64,000 bases of DNA from DASPNM01 sp035626515. Its GTDB lineage: Bacteria > Bacteroidota > Bacteroidia > Chitinophagales > Chitinophagaceae. Position 1 is the stretch's first letter; every line of letters begins with the position of its first letter. The notes under the pieces are model-generated. The model searched no databases, was not told the DNA's origin, and saw only the letters and a program-made list of their open reading frames with translations. Positions 16,954-25,653 of this stretch are shown here, one piece after another. The translations under genes and the position numbers were made by a program. The stretch spans positions 1-64,000 of the forward strand of contig DASPNM010000029.1 of the NCBI GenBank assembly GCA_035626515.1. The letters run 5' to 3'.

Positions 16954-16984
16954 AAAAAGGCTATCGCGATCCGATAGCCTTTTC
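16954..16984. terminator. Bidirectional terminator between convergent genes
   Basis: AAAAAGGCTATCG and CGATAGCCTTTT form a 12-base stem around a short loop, with A-run and T-run on the two sides. It can serve both the triple-repeat lipoprotein and the minus-strand 89-residue gene ending at 17012. Confidence 0.85.
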
Positions 16985-17011
16985 GATTGTATTAGGTTTG
17001 ACGCAGCCGGT

Positions 17012-17281
17012 TCAGTCGTCGTCATCCTCTTCGTAATAGGCATCTTCACTACTCTTGTAGTGTTCTTCCCAGGACTTCACCGTCTCGTCGCTCAGGCACT
17101 CGATGATGTCATAGATACTGTCTTTCTTCAGCTTCCATTCTGTTTCCGTGGGGTCGTCAAACCGCTGGATGAACAGGCAAAGATCTGATTCCACAGCTAC
17201 CTTGATCAATGTAATGGGCGAGTCCTCTTTTTCCCTCACGAGGTAGTAACAACCGTTTTCCAGCAGATCATAGGTATACAT
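17012..17281 (-). CDS. Small acidic protein, function unknown
   Basis: The 89-residue protein (MYTYDLLENGCYYLVREKE) looks like a small cytoplasmic alpha/beta protein ending in a very acidic tail (EDAYYEEDDDD). I do not recognise a named family. Unusually for this phylum the start is preceded by a strong Shine-Dalgarno-like GGGAGG, 6 bases before the ATG, within an A/G-rich leader. This suggests efficient translation. Confidence 0.75.
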   Translation of the reverse strand: MYTYDLLENGCYYLVREKEDSPITLIKVAVESDLCLFIQRFDDPTETEWKLKKDSIYDIIECLSDETVKSWEEHYKSSEDAYYEEDDDD

Positions 17282-17585
17282 AAATCCTCCCTTTTTAATC
17301 TTTTTATTAATCTCCCGATTTGATCGGATGTCTCATTTCAGTCGTCTCCGCTCAAAGAAACAGCTACTCGATCACAGAATTTAATGGGCCGCTCAGGCAG
17401 TTGAAAATGGGGGAATTTGCGGGGTTAGGAGCCTGAACCAAAATTACTGGTTTGCCGGGTTCGGAATATCAATTTTTGCCGTTTGGGGAAATTTTAATCG
17501 CTTACATTGATAATCAACGATATACGTAGAATATTCGGCCGACCAGCGGGAGGCCGGCGCCCTAAAAAAACCGCTTGAAAAATGG
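17282..17585. other. Intergenic stretch without recognised content
   Basis: About 300 bases with no gene I can support. A short GC-rich imperfect repeat (GGCCGACC ... GGCCGGCG, about 17537-17560) and AT-rich patches that could hold promoters for the minus-strand acidic protein are the only features. Confidence 0.4.
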
Positions 17586-17738
17586 TCAGAAGAAAGGGCA
17601 GGTCATTCGGCAGCAATTTTTCTTTTTCGCCTCCTTTTTCTCAATGGTTTGCTTGATGGAATTATTCTGGTGAAGGCTGGCGAAAGCCACGGCGGCAACT
17701 CCCCCGACAAGAGCGAGGGCAACGATAAATTTTTTCAT
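17586..17738 (-). CDS. 50-residue secreted Lys/Cys-rich peptide
   Basis: A short frame encodes 50 residues. MKKFIVALALVGGVAAVAF is a clean signal sequence ending at AFA-S. The mature part is about 29 residues: first polar (LHQNNSIKQTIEK), then lysine-rich, ending KKKNCCRMTCPFF with three cysteines. The coherent signal peptide, the basic/cysteine tail and the isolated position between two minus-strand genes argue for a real gene. From memory, similar short MKKFxxALALVGGVA peptides with basic cysteine tails occur in Chitinophagaceae. Function is unknown: a small metal-binding or antimicrobial-like secreted peptide are possibilities, not conclusions. Confidence 0.62.
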   Translation of the reverse strand: MKKFIVALALVGGVAAVAFASLHQNNSIKQTIEKKEAKKKNCCRMTCPFF

Positions 17739-17794
17739 GCCTGCGGGATTTTAGAAAAGGTACGGAGATTTTCAAACCCGCCGGAATTTTTTAC

Positions 17795-18295
17795 TCAGGC
17801 GGTTACAACCTCGCGAAGGTCCGCGTTCCGGTTCCGCAGATCCAGTCCGCCTTCGAGGACCGATTTCAAATTGACGAGGTAAAAGCTCCAGCCGAGGCCG
17901 CATTCAATAAAATAATAGCGCTGCAGCTCCACATCATCCATCGGCATATGCTGTTTCAGCTCGCAGATCGTCTGGCCTTTTTCCGGCATAAGTGTCACGG
18001 TCACAATGCATCCGCCGGAAAATCGAAAGCTGAGGCCGTCCCAGCCGTTCACGGAAAGGATTTCCTGTGATTCCACTACATCGTCGCTGTAGCCATGCCA
18101 CAACCAGCGGTAGCGGTCGCCGGGTGCGATCTGGTCATAGCGGCCCCGCAGCGTTCCGTGATTCGAGGTGAATTGTGCCAGCCGCAGAAACCATTTTTCC
18201 AAACCGTGTTGCGTGGTCCAGGCATCGTAGATGGTCTTCGCCGGTGCGTTTATCGGAACGCGCTTCGTGAACCCGGTCCAGTTGTAGGTTTTCAT
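17795..18295 (-). CDS. SRPBCC/AHSA1-family protein
   Basis: From the ATG at 18295 the protein has 166 residues. It starts TGFTKRVPINAPAKTIYDAW, the typical opening of the activator of Hsp90 ATPase homologue (AHSA1-like) START-fold domain: strand, then helix with TQHGLEKWFL. The later VNGWDGLSFRFSGG and TVTLMPEKGQTICELKQH segments and the C-terminal long helix GLGWSFYLVNLKSVLEGG also fit. The fold encloses a hydrophobic ligand cavity; no ligand is known. It follows the Ntn-hydrolase gene on the minus strand with a gap of 16 bases and is probably cotranscribed. Confidence 0.85.
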   Translation of the reverse strand: MKTYNWTGFTKRVPINAPAKTIYDAWTTQHGLEKWFLRLAQFTSNHGTLRGRYDQIAPGDRYRWLWHGYSDDVVESQEILSVNGWDGLSFRFSGGCIVTVTLMPEKGQTICELKQHMPMDDVELQRYYFIECGLGWSFYLVNLKSVLEGGLDLRNRNADLREVVTA

Positions 18296-18311
18296 GTTGC
18301 AATCTTGACTC

Positions 18312-19382
18312 TTACTGGCAGCGAATGAATTTGCCATAATCAAAAATAGCCTGCTGACGGTCCTCGCTGATCATTACCCGCGGGCGACTTTCGGAAAAAG
18401 CAGTTTCGAGGAGTTTTCGGTAGGGGTGGTCGGAAAAAGCACGCAGTTCCGCGGATATATCCACCGCCGGGAACTTAGCCCGGCTCGGTTGAATCACCGG
18501 CGTATTCATGTCGAACATTCGCGGTCCTGCCCGGCAGGAAAAATCCAGGGCATTCAACCGTATTAGTTTTATCTGACGGGAACGGGCGCTGGTGAAGAAA
18601 ACCTCACGGTCGGCGATGTCGTACACAATGCTCCACTTCGTCCAGTCGCCCTGCGCCACGTCTTCGAGCACTGCGAATGCATACTCCACAATCGGTTGGC
18701 TGTTTGACTGGCTTTGGTATTGCCTGACGAGCCGGCATGCACGCGCGAAGCGATCGGCAGAGCTGTTTGAGCCGCCGGGTAACGCAGGCAGGTTTTTCAG
18801 GGATTCTTCGTAACTCTCGTTCGCGAGTACGGGCACCGGTAGTTCCTTCCCCCGGTGCACGACCATACGACCTGCGAGGAATTCGATCGTGGCCGCGCTG
18901 CCGGTTGCGTCAGCAACCAGGAAATGCAGTGGCACGCTGCCCGTCGATGCAATGCGGAGCCGCGAATCCGAGGCTGTTACATCGTCAATCGTTGCCGCGT
19001 TGTCGAGCTGGTACTGGACCCATTGCAGCGTTCCCACCGCGGGCCGTCCGTCGGGGTTTGGGTAAAGCGTTCCGTCCAGCCACATGAGTTCCACTACCAG
19101 ACCTTTCTCGTTCATTCCGCCCGTCGGAAACTCCCTCCCGTACTGGTTGAAGGTAACGCTGCCGTATTTTGAAGTCCAGGTGAGCGTGGCTCCATCGCCG
19201 GTTTCCATAGAGATTTTCAGCAGGCCCCGCGGATTGGAAAACACCATGCCTGCTCCCGTGATCCAATCGTAGTTGCGTCCAAACACGAGCTCTTTGTCGC
19301 GGCTGAGCAAAAAGCAGGTGCAGGCGTTGGCCACCATCGAAAAAATCACCGTTGCGGGAAGCAGAAGGTATTTGAGCGCCAT
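18312..19382 (-). CDS. Secreted choloylglycine hydrolase/penicillin V acylase-like Ntn-hydrolase
   Basis: From the ATG at 19382 the protein has 356 residues. A signal peptide ends ...MVANA-C21, so cleavage would expose a cysteine as the new N-terminus, the nucleophile of this Ntn-hydrolase family. C21-T22 followed by GRNYD (R36, D39) matches the spacing of bile salt hydrolases and penicillin V acylases within one residue. Other fitting segments are FPTGGMNEKGLVVELMWLDG, TLQWVQYQLDNAATIDDV and FLVADATGSAATIEF. The enzyme probably cleaves an amide bond in the periplasm. In an environmental bacterium N-acyl amides such as acyl-homoserine lactones or penicillin-like compounds are plausible substrates. 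Gene order with the AHSA1-like protein suggests an operon. Confidence 0.87.
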   Translation of the reverse strand: MALKYLLLPATVIFSMVANACTCFLLSRDKELVFGRNYDWITGAGMVFSNPRGLLKISMETGDGATLTWTSKYGSVTFNQYGREFPTGGMNEKGLVVELMWLDGTLYPNPDGRPAVGTLQWVQYQLDNAATIDDVTASDSRLRIASTGSVPLHFLVADATGSAATIEFLAGRMVVHRGKELPVPVLANESYEESLKNLPALPGGSNSSADRFARACRLVRQYQSQSNSQPIVEYAFAVLEDVAQGDWTKWSIVYDIADREVFFTSARSRQIKLIRLNALDFSCRAGPRMFDMNTPVIQPSRAKFPAVDISAELRAFSDHPYRKLLETAFSESRPRVMISEDRQQAIFDYGKFIRCQ

Positions 19383-19519
19383 CGGGTTTGTTTTCACTCT
19401 GAAGTTACCTTTAAATTCCCTGTGCGGGCGCCGTACAATGATGAATGGAATGTGAAAATTGAAACCCTTTTCCACAGACGGTTGACAACTCCCGGCAGTC
19501 CTCAGCGGGGTTGATTCGG

Positions 19520-19527
19520 TATCTTTG
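19520..19527 (+). promoter_or_regulatory. -7 box upstream of parE
   Basis: TATCTTTG is a perfect TAnnTTTG match and lies 61 bases before the ATG of parE. No good -33 TTTG is seen at 19-21 bases upstream. Confidence 0.45.
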
Positions 19528-19588
19528 CCCGGATAAAAATTGCCGATAACCTCGGGAAAAACTTACTGATCAGACAAGAACGTACCTG

Positions 19589-21487
19589 ATGGCCAAAGAA
19601 AAGGAAAGCAACCTGTTTGAGTATACCGAAGAGAGTATCAAATCCCTTGACTGGAAAGAACACATCCGGCTGCGCCCCGGCATGTACATAGGCAAGCTCG
19701 GGGACGGGTCATCGCCTGACGATGGCGTTTATGTGTTGCTGAAGGAGGTGATGGACAATTGCATCGACGAATACGCGATGGGCTACGGAAAGACGATCGA
19801 GCTGACGATCGAGGGCAGAACCGTGACCGTTCGCGATTATGGGCGCGGCATCCCGCTGGGGAAGGTAGTGGACGTGGTGAGCAAAGTGAACACGGGCGCC
19901 AAGTTTGACAGCAAGGTGTTTCAGAAAAGCGTGGGGCTGAACGGCGTCGGTACCAAAGCGGTAAATGCGCTCAGCAATTACTTCAAGGTAACGGCTTTCC
20001 GTGAAGGAAAGGAAAAGACCGCCGAATTCGAACGTGGGCTTCTCATCCGCGAACACAAGCCCGCGAAGACTGCGGAATCGGATGGAACGCTGGTGACCTT
20101 CATACCGGACGAGTCGATGTTCAGGAACTTCAAATTTCATCACGAGTTCATCGAGACCCTGATCTGGAATTACTGTTTTCTGAATGCCGGCCTCAAGATC
20201 TTTTTCAACGGAAAAACCTATGTGAGCCGAAACGGCTTGCTTGACCTGCTGCAGCGAAAGACCAACGAGGATGAAATCCGTTACCCGATAATCCATTTAA
20301 AGGGCGATGATATTGAAGTGGCGATCACCCACAACGATGATTATGGCGAAGATTTGTACAGCTTCGTGAACGGCCAGCATACCACGCAAGGAGGAACGCA
20401 TCAGCAGGCATTCCGGGAGGCCTATGTAAAAACTGTTCGCGACTTCTATAAGAAAGATTACGATGCGGCCGACATACGCACGGGAATTGTTGCGGCCGTT
20501 TCCGTACGTGTCGTGGAGCCGGTCTTTGAATCGCAGACGAAAACCAAGCTCGGCTCGGTGAATGTGGACGTCGAAGGGCCTTCGATGCGGCAGTTCGTCG
20601 GGGATTTTCTTTCGCGTGAGCTCGACAATTACCTGCACAAGAATCCAGCGACCGCCGACGGGTTGAAGAAAAGGATCGAGCAGAGTGAAAAGGAACGCAA
20701 AGAGCTCGCGGGAATCAAAAAGCTGGCGAACGAGCGGGCGAAGAAAGCGAACCTGCACAACAAGAAGCTTCGCGACTGCCGCGTGCATCTCAACGACGAG
20801 CCACCGGCGCGCGGAAAAGAAGCTTTCATCGCACTGCAGCAGGAAAGCACGATATTCATCACCGAAGGTGACAGTGCCAGCGGTTCCATTACCAAGGCAC
20901 GCAGCGTGGAAACGCAGGCGGTGTTTAGCCTGCGGGGTAAGCCCCTGAACTGTTACGGGCTCACCAAGAAAGTGGTCTATGAAAACGAGGAGTTCAATTT
21001 ATTGCAGCATGCCCTCAACATCGAAGACGGCCTCGACGGGCTGCGTTACAACAATGTTGTGATCGCGACCGATGCCGACGTGGACGGCATGCACATTCGG
21101 CTGTTGCTGATGACTTTCTTTCTGCAGTTTTTTCCCGATCTCGTGAAGCATGAAAAAGTGTACGTCCTCGAAACTCCACTGTTCCGTGTCCGCAACAAGA
21201 ACGAAACGATTTATTGTTACGACGATGGGGAGCGGGTGGCTGCCATTCGCAAGCTCGGCGGGAAGCCGGAGATTACACGGTTCAAAGGATTGGGAGAAAT
21301 CAGTCCCGACGAGTTTGCGCAGTTCATCGGTCCCGGTATGCGCAAGCAGCTGATGCGGCTGGAGCACGGCGACCACATCCAGCAGCTGCTGGAATATTAT
21401 ATGGGAAAGAACACCCAGCAGCGTCAGGAGTTCATCATTCAGAACCTGAAGGTGGAAATGGATTCTCCCATTGAAGCCCATCCTTAA
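19589..21487 (+). CDS. parE: DNA topoisomerase IV subunit B
   Basis: This 632-residue type IIA topoisomerase ATPase subunit has RPGMYIG near residue 29, the catalytic/Mg region VMDNCIDE (55-62), DYGRGIP (83-89) and GLNGVGTKAVNALS. A QTKTKLG transducer motif follows, then the TOPRIM domain TEGDSASGS (about 425), DADVDGMHI and the C-terminal KGLGE segment. Length and the companion parC in the same operon favour topoisomerase IV over gyrase. The enzyme unlinks replicated chromosomes. The next gene starts 14 bases after its stop. Confidence 0.95.
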   Translation: MAKEKESNLFEYTEESIKSLDWKEHIRLRPGMYIGKLGDGSSPDDGVYVLLKEVMDNCIDEYAMGYGKTIELTIEGRTVTVRDYGRGIPLGKVVDVVSKVNTGAKFDSKVFQKSVGLNGVGTKAVNALSNYFKVTAFREGKEKTAEFERGLLIREHKPAKTAESDGTLVTFIPDESMFRNFKFHHEFIETLIWNYCFLNAGLKIFFNGKTYVSRNGLLDLLQRKTNEDEIRYPIIHLKGDDIEVAITHNDDYGEDLYSFVNGQHTTQGGTHQQAFREAYVKTVRDFYKKDYDAADIRTGIVAAVSVRVVEPVFESQTKTKLGSVNVDVEGPSMRQFVGDFLSRELDNYLHKNPATADGLKKRIEQSEKERKELAGIKKLANERAKKANLHNKKLRDCRVHLNDEPPARGKEAFIALQQESTIFITEGDSASGSITKARSVETQAVFSLRGKPLNCYGLTKKVVYENEEFNLLQHALNIEDGLDGLRYNNVVIATDADVDGMHIRLLLMTFFLQFFPDLVKHEKVYVLETPLFRVRNKNETIYCYDDGERVAAIRKLGGKPEITRFKGLGEISPDEFAQFIGPGMRKQLMRLEHGDHIQQLLEYYMGKNTQQRQEFIIQNLKVEMDSPIEAHP

Positions 21488-21501
21488 CGAGGGAAACCGG
21501 C

Positions 21502-22284
21502 GTGTTTGAATTTCATACAGACAGGAAAAGATATTTTGACATCCAGCTGCTGAACGCGGAGAAATCCGTAATCCCTTTTATCGAGGAGAAGCTCACCCTG
21601 AGCGCCGGTATGCGTGTGCTGGAGATCGGCTGCGGCGAAGGCGGCGTGCTGAAGGCGTTTTTAAAACGCGGCTGCGCGGGGGTAGGTGTCGAGCTGGACC
21701 GGCCGCGGGTTGAGGATGCCCGGAATTTTCTCGGGGAAGATCTTGCTGCCGGACGGGTGCGTTTTGTGGTACGCGATATTTACGAGGTAAATGAAGCCGA
21801 ATTGGGCGGCCCGTTCGACCTCATTTTACTCAAAGATGTGATCGAGCACATCCACGATCAGCCGAGATTGATCGCCTGGATGAAAAATTACCTGAAACCG
21901 GGAGGAATGGTGTTTTTCGGGTTTCCGCCCTGGTACATGCCTTTCGGCGGTCACCAGCAGATGGCTCGTTCCGGAATTTCGCGGTTGCCCTATATTCACC
22001 TGCTGCCGCGAAGGATGTACCGGTGGCTGCTGCGGCGTAAGCAGGAGCCGGTGGAGCACCTGATGGAAATTCGCGATACGGGCATTAGCATTGAGCGGTT
22101 CGAACGGATCTGCCGCCGCACAGGATACCGGATCGCACACCGCCGGCATTACCTGATCAACCCGATTTACGAATGGAAATTCGGCTGGAAGGGGAGGAGG
22201 CAGGGAATTTTGCTGAGGTCCATTCCATTCCTGAGAAATTTTTTCACAACTTGTGTCTATTATCTCATTCAACCGAAACGCTGA
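21502..22284 (+). CDS. SAM-dependent methyltransferase (class I)
   Basis: The 260-residue protein starts with GTG. It has motif I LEIGCGEGG (40-48), the acidic end of strand 2 GVELDRPRV, the motif FDLILLKDVIEHI and LKPGGMVFFGFP, so the Rossmann methyltransferase fold is clear. The C-terminal part is basic (RRMYRWLLRRK, FGWKGRRQG) and may contact the membrane or nucleic acid. The substrate cannot be read from the sequence. It sits between parE and a DUF1835 gene with gaps of 14 and 1 bases, so it is translated from the topoisomerase IV transcript. Confidence 0.88.
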   Translation: MFEFHTDRKRYFDIQLLNAEKSVIPFIEEKLTLSAGMRVLEIGCGEGGVLKAFLKRGCAGVGVELDRPRVEDARNFLGEDLAAGRVRFVVRDIYEVNEAELGGPFDLILLKDVIEHIHDQPRLIAWMKNYLKPGGMVFFGFPPWYMPFGGHQQMARSGISRLPYIHLLPRRMYRWLLRRKQEPVEHLMEIRDTGISIERFERICRRTGYRIAHRRHYLINPIYEWKFGWKGRRQGILLRSIPFLRNFFTTCVYYLIQPKR

Positions 22285-22285
22285 T

Positions 22286-23140
22286 ATGATACACATAGTT
22301 TTCCAGCATGCCGACGTGCAGCTGCTGAAAAAAGCGATGGAGATCGACGACAGCCTGGAGGGAGAAATTTTCGAGATCCGCGACGAATGGGGAGTGGGTC
22401 CGCTCCAGGATTTGCAAACAGATGCTGGATGGAAGGCGAGAGTAGACTGGTGGCGTGCGCTCCTCCGCGATTCGCCGTATGGAGAAGACCTTGCAGACAA
22501 GATTGACGATCGTCGCACCGTTAGTGCGATCCGCTCGCAACTGGATGCCCAACCGGAGCTCGGGGCCTGGATCTGGATGGGCCAGAACCAGCACGATGTG
22601 ACGGGATATTACTGGCTGATCCCTCAACTTCGGGATTACCAGGGGAGGGTGATGATCATTTACCTCAACAATCTTCCTTTCATCAACGAAAAGGGCCAGT
22701 TGTTTTACCCCTGGGCTGTTCACGATGTGCTGCCAAAGGAAATCGTAAAGGCCAAAAAGCTCGCGCGGCCGGTTACGCTGAGTGAGTTTGAAGTGGATGG
22801 CGATGAGTGGAAGCGCATCTCCTCCGAGAGTGCACCGGTACGCGTCCTGGAGGGAGGAAAGAAGATCGTCGCAGGCGAAGTTGGTTTTTACGATGGGGAG
22901 ATACTGAAGAATTTGACCACGGAATGGCAAAAAGCATCCCGCGTGCTGATCAATATTTTGCACCGGATGAAGATAAAGACGGGCGACCTGTTCCTGATGT
23001 GGCGAATGAAGCACCTGATCGGCGAAGGCCGTATCGAAATGCTTGGGGATCCGCAGCGGGGATGGAAGGAATTTGACGTACGGTTGCCCTGGGCGGTTGG
23101 TACGCCTGTCACGGCGCAGGAAAATCAATCCTACGAATGA
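22286..23140 (+). CDS. DUF1835 domain-containing protein
   Basis: From the ATG at 22286 the protein has 284 residues. The N-terminal part (MIHIVFQHADVQLLKKA, EIFEIRDEWGVGPL) matches the DUF1835 plan: a strand, a loop, then an acidic EIRDEWxxGPL segment. The C-terminal part (TEWQKASRVLINILHRM, GDLFLMWRMKHLIGEG) looks like a small helical domain as in DUF3658. No function is known for either domain. Translation is tightly coupled on both sides: it starts 1 base after the methyltransferase stop, and its stop overlaps the parC start (ATGA). Confidence 0.82.
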   Translation: MIHIVFQHADVQLLKKAMEIDDSLEGEIFEIRDEWGVGPLQDLQTDAGWKARVDWWRALLRDSPYGEDLADKIDDRRTVSAIRSQLDAQPELGAWIWMGQNQHDVTGYYWLIPQLRDYQGRVMIIYLNNLPFINEKGQLFYPWAVHDVLPKEIVKAKKLARPVTLSEFEVDGDEWKRISSESAPVRVLEGGKKIVAGEVGFYDGEILKNLTTEWQKASRVLINILHRMKIKTGDLFLMWRMKHLIGEGRIEMLGDPQRGWKEFDVRLPWAVGTPVTAQENQSYE

Positions 23141-25653
23141 GCCCCAAGACAACTCCCGAACTGCATAATGGCGATACCGGCCTGCAGGGCCAGTACCGCA
23201 CCTGGTTCCTTGACTATGCTTCGTATGTAATTCTGGAGCGGGCCGTGCCTGCCGTAGAGGACGGTCTGAAGCCGGTGCAACGACGCATCCTGCATGCCCT
23301 GCGCGAGATGGACGACGGCCGTTTCAACAAGGTGGCGAATATTATCGGCCAGGCGATGCAGTACCACCCACACGGGGATGCGAGCATCGGCGATGCCCTT
23401 GTGAACCTCGGACAAAAGGAACTGCTGATAGAAACGCAGGGAAATTGGGGTGACGTAAGAACAGGGGACGAGGCTGCGGCACCGCGCTACATCGAGGCGC
23501 GCCTCAGCAAGTTCGCGCTCGAAGTTGCGTTCAACAATAAGACCACCGAATGGCAGCTGAGCTACGACGGTCGCAAGAATGAGCCCGTGACGCTTCCGAT
23601 GAAGTTTCCGCTTTTGCTCGCCCAGGGCGCCGATGGAATTGCAGTCGGGCTTTCGACGAAGATCCTACCCCATAATTTTTGCGAGATCATTGAAGCTGCC
23701 GTGAAATACTTACGCGGGAAAAAGTTTGAGCTGCTTCCCGATTTTCAGACCGGAGGACAGGTGGATGTGACCGATTACCAGCAGGGGAAGCGGGGCGGTC
23801 GCGTGAAAGTGCGTGCGCACATTGTTGAGGCTGACAAAAAAACGTTGTCGATCAAAAGCGTTCCCTTCGGCGTGACTACCACGCAGCTGATGGAATCCAT
23901 CGTGAAGGCGAACGACCAGGGGAAAATCAAGATTAAAAAAGTGACCGACAACACGGCGGCTGATGTGGAAATCCAGGTAGACCTGGCGCCCGGCATTTCA
24001 CCGGACATGACCATCGACGCCCTGTACAAATTCACCGACTGCGAGGTATCCATTTCTCCTAATGCCTGCGTGATCGTGGAGATGAAACCGCAGTTTCTGG
24101 GGGTGCATGAGCTGCTGCGGCTTTCGGTGGACCGAACCAAGTCGCTGCTTGAGCAGGAGCTGCGCATCCGCCTCGCGGAGCTGCAGGATAAATGGCATTA
24201 TACTTCACTGGAAAAAATATTTTTTGAGGAAAAAATTTACAAGGAACTGGAGAAAAAGCATTCGGCCTGGGAGGTAGTGCTTGAAGCGATTGCGCAGGCT
24301 TTCGTGCCTTTCAAAAAGCAGCTGCGTCGGGAAATCACGAGGGAAGACGTCATCAAACTCACGGAAAAGCCGGTACGCCGGATCTACCGGCTCGATATCG
24401 AGGAGCTGAACGAACAAATCCGTACGCTGGAGGCGGAAATGAAGCAGGTGAAGCACGATCTGAACAATCTGGTCGATTTTGCAGTGAAGTATTACGAAAA
24501 CCTTCTTGCGAAATACGGAAAGGGCAGGGAGCGCCGCACGGAAATCCGGCAGTTCGAAGTGATCGAGGCAAAGCACGTGGCTATCGCGAATACGAAACTT
24601 TATGTGAACCGCGAGGAAGGTTTCATCGGAACGGGACTGAGAAAGGATGAGTACTTGTTCGATTGCTCCGATCTCGACGACATTATCGTGTTTACCCGGC
24701 GCGGGATCATGAAAGTGGTGCGCGTGGCTGAAAAGACCTTCATCGGCCGCGACATCATTTACGCTGCGGTGTTCCAGAAGAACGACGAGCGCATGACCTA
24801 CAACATGATCTATACCGACGGCGGTACCGGCAAGAGCTTTGCAAAGCGGTTCAACGTGACCGGCGTTACGCGCGATAAGGAGTACGATCTCACGCGCGGG
24901 CACGAGAAGAGCCGGGTTAATTATTTCCGCGCCTGGCCCAACGGCGAGGCGGAACTGGTCCGGATTCTGCTCACTCCCGGCAGCAAGGCTCGCATCAAGG
25001 AATTTGAATTCAACTTTGCCGACATCGAGATTAAGGGAAGAAGCAGCATTGGCATCACCGTCACAAAATACCCGATCCGTGCGGATGGAGTGAAGCTGAA
25101 AGAGGTAGGTGCACCGACTATTGCCGGACGCAAACTTTGGTACGACCCGCAGTTCGGCCGTCTCAGCACTGAAGAAAAAGGCGAGTTTCTCGGAACGTTC
25201 GATCCCGATGACCGGATACTTGTTGTGTACGCCGACGGGCACTACGAGATCACCGACCAGGAGCTGACGCAGAAGTTTGAAGCCGAAAAAGTGTTGCTTA
25301 TTGAGAAGTTTGACGAAGAAAAGATCATTACCGCCGTTTACCTGGATAAGAAGAGCCTGCAGTACAACGTAAAGCGGTTCCGCGTGGAAACGAGCACGCT
25401 GCGCAACAAATTTTTCTTCATCAAGGATGGCGAAGGCAACTACGTGGAAATGGTCACCACCGATGCGGAGCCGTTGCTGGCCGTTCAGACCGGGAGAGGG
25501 GCGCAGGTGCGAAAAGCGAAGATCAAGATTGCAAAGGTAGCTGAGGTAGCGGGCTGGAAGGCCGTTGGGACGAAGTTGCTGGACTATTCGAAGAGCGTCG
25601 AGATGGAATGGGTGAAGCAGAAAGGCCCGAGTCAGCCAGAACTGTTCGAATGA
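23137..25653 (+). CDS. parC: DNA topoisomerase IV subunit A
   Basis: This 838-residue breakage-reunion subunit has FLDYASYVILERAVP and EDGLKPVQRRILHAL at the N-terminus. The winged-helix segment YHPHGDASIGDALV follows, and the active-site tyrosine is Y118 in APRYIEARLSK. A coiled-coil region lies around 330-460. The C-terminal beta-pinwheel region lacks a complete GyrA-box (QxRGGKG-like), which supports topoisomerase IV rather than gyrase. The start overlaps the DUF1835 stop by 4 bases. The stop abuts, with zero gap, the convergent secreted-protein gene. Confidence 0.94.
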   Translation: MSPKTTPELHNGDTGLQGQYRTWFLDYASYVILERAVPAVEDGLKPVQRRILHALREMDDGRFNKVANIIGQAMQYHPHGDASIGDALVNLGQKELLIETQGNWGDVRTGDEAAAPRYIEARLSKFALEVAFNNKTTEWQLSYDGRKNEPVTLPMKFPLLLAQGADGIAVGLSTKILPHNFCEIIEAAVKYLRGKKFELLPDFQTGGQVDVTDYQQGKRGGRVKVRAHIVEADKKTLSIKSVPFGVTTTQLMESIVKANDQGKIKIKKVTDNTAADVEIQVDLAPGISPDMTIDALYKFTDCEVSISPNACVIVEMKPQFLGVHELLRLSVDRTKSLLEQELRIRLAELQDKWHYTSLEKIFFEEKIYKELEKKHSAWEVVLEAIAQAFVPFKKQLRREITREDVIKLTEKPVRRIYRLDIEELNEQIRTLEAEMKQVKHDLNNLVDFAVKYYENLLAKYGKGRERRTEIRQFEVIEAKHVAIANTKLYVNREEGFIGTGLRKDEYLFDCSDLDDIIVFTRRGIMKVVRVAEKTFIGRDIIYAAVFQKNDERMTYNMIYTDGGTGKSFAKRFNVTGVTRDKEYDLTRGHEKSRVNYFRAWPNGEAELVRILLTPGSKARIKEFEFNFADIEIKGRSSIGITVTKYPIRADGVKLKEVGAPTIAGRKLWYDPQFGRLSTEEKGEFLGTFDPDDRILVVYADGHYEITDQELTQKFEAEKVLLIEKFDEEKIITAVYLDKKSLQYNVKRFRVETSTLRNKFFFIKDGEGNYVEMVTTDAEPLLAVQTGRGAQVRKAKIKIAKVAEVAGWKAVGTKLLDYSKSVEMEWVKQKGPSQPELFE

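Noticed and set aside
19482..19487. TTGACA upstream of parE as a sigma-70 -35 box
   Set aside because: The spacing to the TATCTTTG box is about 32 bases, which fits neither the enterobacterial nor the Bacteroidota arrangement.
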